Positions 7,117 to 10,282 of a stretch of DNA of 10,282 nt are shown one piece after another. The notes beneath the pieces were generated by a model that did not search any database, was not told the DNA's origin, and was given only the letters and a program-made list of their open reading frames with translations. This DNA comes from an uncultured Alphaproteobacteria bacterium (lineage in GTDB: Bacteria; Pseudomonadota; Alphaproteobacteria; Caulobacterales; Parvularculaceae). Each line of letters opens with the position of its first letter. Position 1 is the first letter of the stretch. A program made the translations under genes and the position numbers. The DNA is taken from positions 1 through 10,282 of the forward strand of contig CALKYG010000222.1 in assembly GCA_938003575.1 (NCBI GenBank), written 5' to 3'.

Positions 7117-10100
7117 GTGAGATTCACGAACCTTCGCCTTGTCGGTTTCAAATCGTTCGTCGAACCGACGGATCTCGAAATCCGGGACGGCCTAACGGGC
7201 GTCGTCGGGCCGAACGGCTGCGGCAAGTCGAATCTTCTGGAGGCGCTGCGCTGGGTTATGGGCGCAACGTCGGCGAAGGCGCTGCGCGGCGACGGCATGG
7301 GCGACGTCATTTTCTCCGGCACGACCATGCGACCGTCGCGCAATTGGGCGGAGGTCGTCCTGACGCTGGACAATACCGACCGCTCCGCGCCCGCTGAATT
7401 CAATGACTCCGACACAATCGAGGTATCGCGCCGCATATTGCACAAGGATGACGGCACCCAGTCGATCTATCGCATCAATTCAAAGGAAGTGCGCGCGAAA
7501 GACGTGCAGCTGCTGTTCGCTGACGCGTCGACCGGCGCGAATTCGCCCTCGCTCGTGCGGCAGGGCCAGATTACCGAACTGATCAACGCCAAACCGCAAA
7601 ACCGGCGCCGCCTGCTTGAAGAAGCCGCCGGCATCACCGGTCTTCATTCGCGCCGTCATGAGGCCGAATTGCGCCTCCGCGCGGCGGAGCAGAACCTGTC
7701 ACGGCTCGAAGACGTGATCGGCGAGCTCGAGAACCAGAAAGTCGCCCTCGCCCGCCAGGCCCGGCAGGCGACCCGCTACCGCAATCTTTCGGGCGACATT
7801 CGCCGCGCCGAAGCGGCCGCCGCCTATTTGCGATGGAAGGAGGCGGTCGAAGCGCGAGACGCCGCCGGCGAAAGCCTCAAGGAAATATCCGCGCTGATCG
7901 AGGAGACCGCGCGCGCCGCGGCGAACGCCTCTACCCTGCAGGCTGAGGCGCATGAGGCGCTCGAACCCCTGCGGCTCGACGAAGCCAAGGCCGCCGCAGC
8001 GCTCCATCGCCTCACGGTCGCACGCGAAAATCTCGACGAGGAATCGGCGCGCGCGCACGCAGAAATCCGCCGCCTCGCCGCCGAGATTGAGCGCCTCGCC
8101 GCAGACCTCAACCGCGAAAAATCGCTCAAGACGGACGCCGACGACGCCGTTGCGACGCTGATTGCCGAAGAAGAAGGCCTTCGTCAGCGTGAGGCTGCCG
8201 AAAGGGAGCGGATTGAAAAGGCGAAAGCGCGACTCGACGCCGCGAACGACGCGGTGCGCGCCGCCGAACTGGTGTTCGAGGAAAAGAGCGCGGCAGCGGC
8301 CGAGATCGACGCGCGCCGCCGCGCCATTTCCGGAACGATCGAGGCGCTCGAGCGCCGAATCGCCAGGGCCGAGGCGCAGATCGCCCAGCTGTCGGAGGAA
8401 AAGTCGCGCATCGAGCCGACGCCGGAGCAGGCTGAAGCGCTTGAGGCTGCGACTGCGCGTTTCATTGCATCAGAAGAAGCCGCCCGCGCCGCTGAAGCCG
8501 CTTTCCATCGCGCCGAAGAAGAACGCGCCGCCGCCGAGGCGCGCGAGTTATCGGTGCGCCAGCCGCGTCAGAAGGCGGAACAGAGCCTTTCGGAAATCCG
8601 CGCCGAGTGCGAAGCGCTTCGCCGCGTGCTCGCCAGCCACGCCGACGGCGACTGGCCGTCTCTCATCCAGGCGGTCGATGTCGAACCCGGCTATGAGAAT
8701 GCGCTTGCAGCCGCTCTCGGCGACGATCTCTTTGCCGCGCTGGACAGCGAGGCGCCGGCGTTCTGGAGCGGCCGAACGAACGCCGCGGCCGCGCCGGATC
8801 TTCCCGCCGGCGTCGCGCCGCTGTCGCGATATGTCGCGGCGCCGCCCGCTCTCGCACTGCGCCTTTCAATGATCGGCGTCGTCGATGAGGAACAAGGCGC
8901 GCCGCTCGCGGCGATGTTGTCAGCCGGCCAGCGCCTTGTGTCGCGCAAGGGCGATCTGTGGCGCTGGGATGGTTTTGTTTCGCGCGCTGAAGCAAAAACC
9001 GCCGCCGCCATCCGGCTGGAGCAGCGCAATCGCCTGCACCAGCTCGAGAAGGATCTTGGCGTCGCGCAGGAGCGGGCCGCTGCGGCCAGCGAAGCTCACC
9101 AGGCGGCGCAGGCTGAATTTCAGCGCCGCCAGTCGATCGAACGCGACGCGCGCGCTCTGTTCACCGAAGCGCGGCGATCGCTCGACCTGGCGCGTTCACG
9201 GCAGGTCGAACTTGAGCGTGAGCATGAACGGGCGACGACCCGTCTTGCCTCAATCGCCGAGGCGACCGCGCTCGCCGAGCTCGATCGCAATGAAACCGCA
9301 TCCGAACTGGCGTCGTCGCTTGAAGAAAAGGCCGACCTTCCCGACGCCGCGCTGATTTCTGAAGGCGTGGGAGCCGCGCGCGAGGCCGCAGCCCGCGCCC
9401 GCGCGGAAGCGACCGAAGCGCGAGCGGCGCACAACGATCTTTCTCGCGAAGCGGAAATGCGTGCGCGGCGCATGGACGAAATCGCGAGAGAGCGCAGCGT
9501 GTGGGCGACGCGAAGCCAGACAGCGCTCGCCCGCATGAGCGAAATTGAGGAGCGCCTCGCGGCTGCGAGCGCGGCGAACGAAGCGGCGCTCGCACAGCCG
9601 GCGATCATTGAGGAAAGACGCGCGACGCTGCTCGATCAGATTGCGGACGCGGAAAGATTGCGCGCCGACGCAGGCGATGCGCTTGCTGTCGCCGTTACGC
9701 GCGCCCAGGAAGCGGACAGAACGGCGAAGGCTTGCGACGCTGCGGCTTCCGAAGCGCGCGAGCAGCGCGCGCGGCTGGAGGCGCAATCGGAAGCAGCCAT
9801 TGCGCGCGTCGATGAAGCGACGCTCATCGCGCATGAAACATGCAATGCGGCCCCCGAGGACCTCCCTGCAATCGCGGAATTCAAGGACGGCGCGGCGCTT
9901 CCTGCGCGCGCCGACATTGACGCCAGGCTCGACCGCTACAAGCGCGAACGCGAGAATCTCGGCGGCGTCAATCTGCGTGCCGACGAGGAAATGCAGGAAG
10001 TTTCCGCCCGCCTTGAGGAACTGACGACCGAACGGGAAGATTGCGACGGCGCCATCCGCAAGCTGCGTGCGGCGATTGGCAGCCTCAACCGCGAGGCGCG

Positions 10101-10282
10101 CGAGCGCCTCAACGCTGCATTCGAGACGGTCAACCGCAATTTCTCCTCGCTGTTCACGCGCCTCTTCAACGGCGGCCAGGCGGAGCTGCGCCTCATCGAT
10201 TCGGAGGACGTTCTTGAGGCCGGCCTTGAGATTTACGCCTCCCCGCCGGGCAAAAGGCTCGCCTCGATGTCGCTGATGTCGG
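7117..10282 (+). CDS. smc: Chromosome segregation protein SMC (3' end outside window)
   Basis: Smc is the ATPase of the bacterial SMC-ScpAB condensin, which organises and helps segregate the chromosome. The first 1055 codons are present and open to the right edge; roughly another 100 are expected. The N-terminal head begins MRFTNLRLVGFKSF and has Walker A GPNGCGKS (31-38) and a Q-loop region LVRQGQI (Gln149/Gln151). A long Ala/Glu/Arg-rich coiled coil follows (about 165-505). A short hinge of about 115 residues (about 510-628) contains GYENALAAALGDDL and ends KGDLWRWDGF. A second coiled coil (about 630-945) leads to the returning head with ENLGGVNLRADEEM and NFSSLFTRLFNGGQAEL. The window ends at SLMS, where the ABC signature (SLMSGGE in relatives) should begin; Walker B lies beyond. 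The GTG at 7117 is chosen because the protein then begins at the family N-terminus; only a weak GGGA (7105-7108) precedes it. Confidence 0.96.
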   Translation, partial: MRFTNLRLVGFKSFVEPTDLEIRDGLTGVVGPNGCGKSNLLEALRWVMGATSAKALRGDGMGDVIFSGTTMRPSRNWAEVVLTLDNTDRSAPAEFNDSDTIEVSRRILHKDDGTQSIYRINSKEVRAKDVQLLFADASTGANSPSLVRQGQITELINAKPQNRRRLLEEAAGITGLHSRRHEAELRLRAAEQNLSRLEDVIGELENQKVALARQARQATRYRNLSGDIRRAEAAAAYLRWKEAVEARDAAGESLKEISALIEETARAAANASTLQAEAHEALEPLRLDEAKAAAALHRLTVARENLDEESARAHAEIRRLAAEIERLAADLNREKSLKTDADDAVATLIAEEEGLRQREAAERERIEKAKARLDAANDAVRAAELVFEEKSAAAAEIDARRRAISGTIEALERRIARAEAQIAQLSEEKSRIEPTPEQAEALEAATARFIASEEAARAAEAAFHRAEEERAAAEARELSVRQPRQKAEQSLSEIRAECEALRRVLASHADGDWPSLIQAVDVEPGYENALAAALGDDLFAALDSEAPAFWSGRTNAAAAPDLPAGVAPLSRYVAAPPALALRLSMIGVVDEEQGAPLAAMLSAGQRLVSRKGDLWRWDGFVSRAEAKTAAAIRLEQRNRLHQLEKDLGVAQERAAAASEAHQAAQAEFQRRQSIERDARALFTEARRSLDLARSRQVELEREHERATTRLASIAEATALAELDRNETASELASSLEEKADLPDAALISEGVGAAREAAARARAEATEARAAHNDLSREAEMRARRMDEIARERSVWATRSQTALARMSEIEERLAAASAANEAALAQPAIIEERRATLLDQIADAERLRADAGDALAVAVTRAQEADRTAKACDAAASEAREQRARLEAQSEAAIARVDEATLIAHETCNAAPEDLPAIAEFKDGAALPARADIDARLDRYKRERENLGGVNLRADEEMQEVSARLEELTTEREDCDGAIRKLRAAIGSLNREARERLNAAFETVNRNFSSLFTRLFNGGQAELRLIDSEDVLEAGLEIYASPPGKRLASMSLMS

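Noticed and set aside
7824..10196. Several Arg/Ser/Ala-rich frames on both strands within the smc coiled-coil region
   Set aside because: They are out-of-frame shadows of the repetitive Ala/Glu/Arg codons of the coiled coil, which itself reads open from 7117 to the window edge.

Overview
The window is a GC-rich bacterial chromosomal segment, most likely from an alphaproteobacterium. The main evidence is the block mutY / DUF721 (DciA-like) / DsbA-type thioredoxin / smc, an arrangement I associate with Alphaproteobacteria. The Smc protein also has the short, diverged hinge typical of that class, with a GDLWRWDGF-type end. I cannot place it more finely than class from this sequence. Coding is dense, and I see no tRNA, rRNA, CRISPR array, insertion sequence or phage gene.

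Layout. (1) Positions 1-2809 hold the de novo NAD operon on the + strand: the 3' end of nadA (quinolinate synthase), all of nadB (L-aspartate oxidase) and all of nadC (nicotinate-nucleotide diphosphorylase). Together they turn aspartate and dihydroxyacetone phosphate into nicotinate mononucleotide. The genes are tightly packed: nadA and nadB share a frame and are separated by TAG-GTC-TTG, and nadB and nadC overlap by ATGA. (2) Positions 2810-3092 are the largest gap between intact genes. Its minus strand reads like the C-terminal half of a retropepsin-type aspartic protease with no start codon, which I interpret as a gene remnant. (3) Positions 3093-4607 encode a biotin-dependent acyl-CoA carboxylase carboxyltransferase (beta) subunit, with no partner subunit in the window. 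(4) mutY lies on the minus strand (4623-5681), converging on the carboxyltransferase gene with a 15-base gap. It diverges from a DUF721/DciA-like gene (5694-6155) whose start codon is only 12 bases away. (5) A DsbA-like thiol oxidoreductase with a lipobox (6292-6948) follows a gap containing a perfect TATAAT. (6) smc starts with GTG at 7117 and runs off the right edge just as the ABC signature motif begins.

Functionally the window is mostly housekeeping: NAD synthesis, acyl-CoA carboxylation, repair of 8-oxoguanine mispairs, replicative helicase loading (by family), envelope thiol chemistry and chromosome organisation. I found no convincing new multi-gene system. The points most worth a second look are the protease remnant, the nadA/nadB junction, the 12-base divergent start region between mutY and the DUF721 gene, and the lipoprotein form of the DsbA-like protein.
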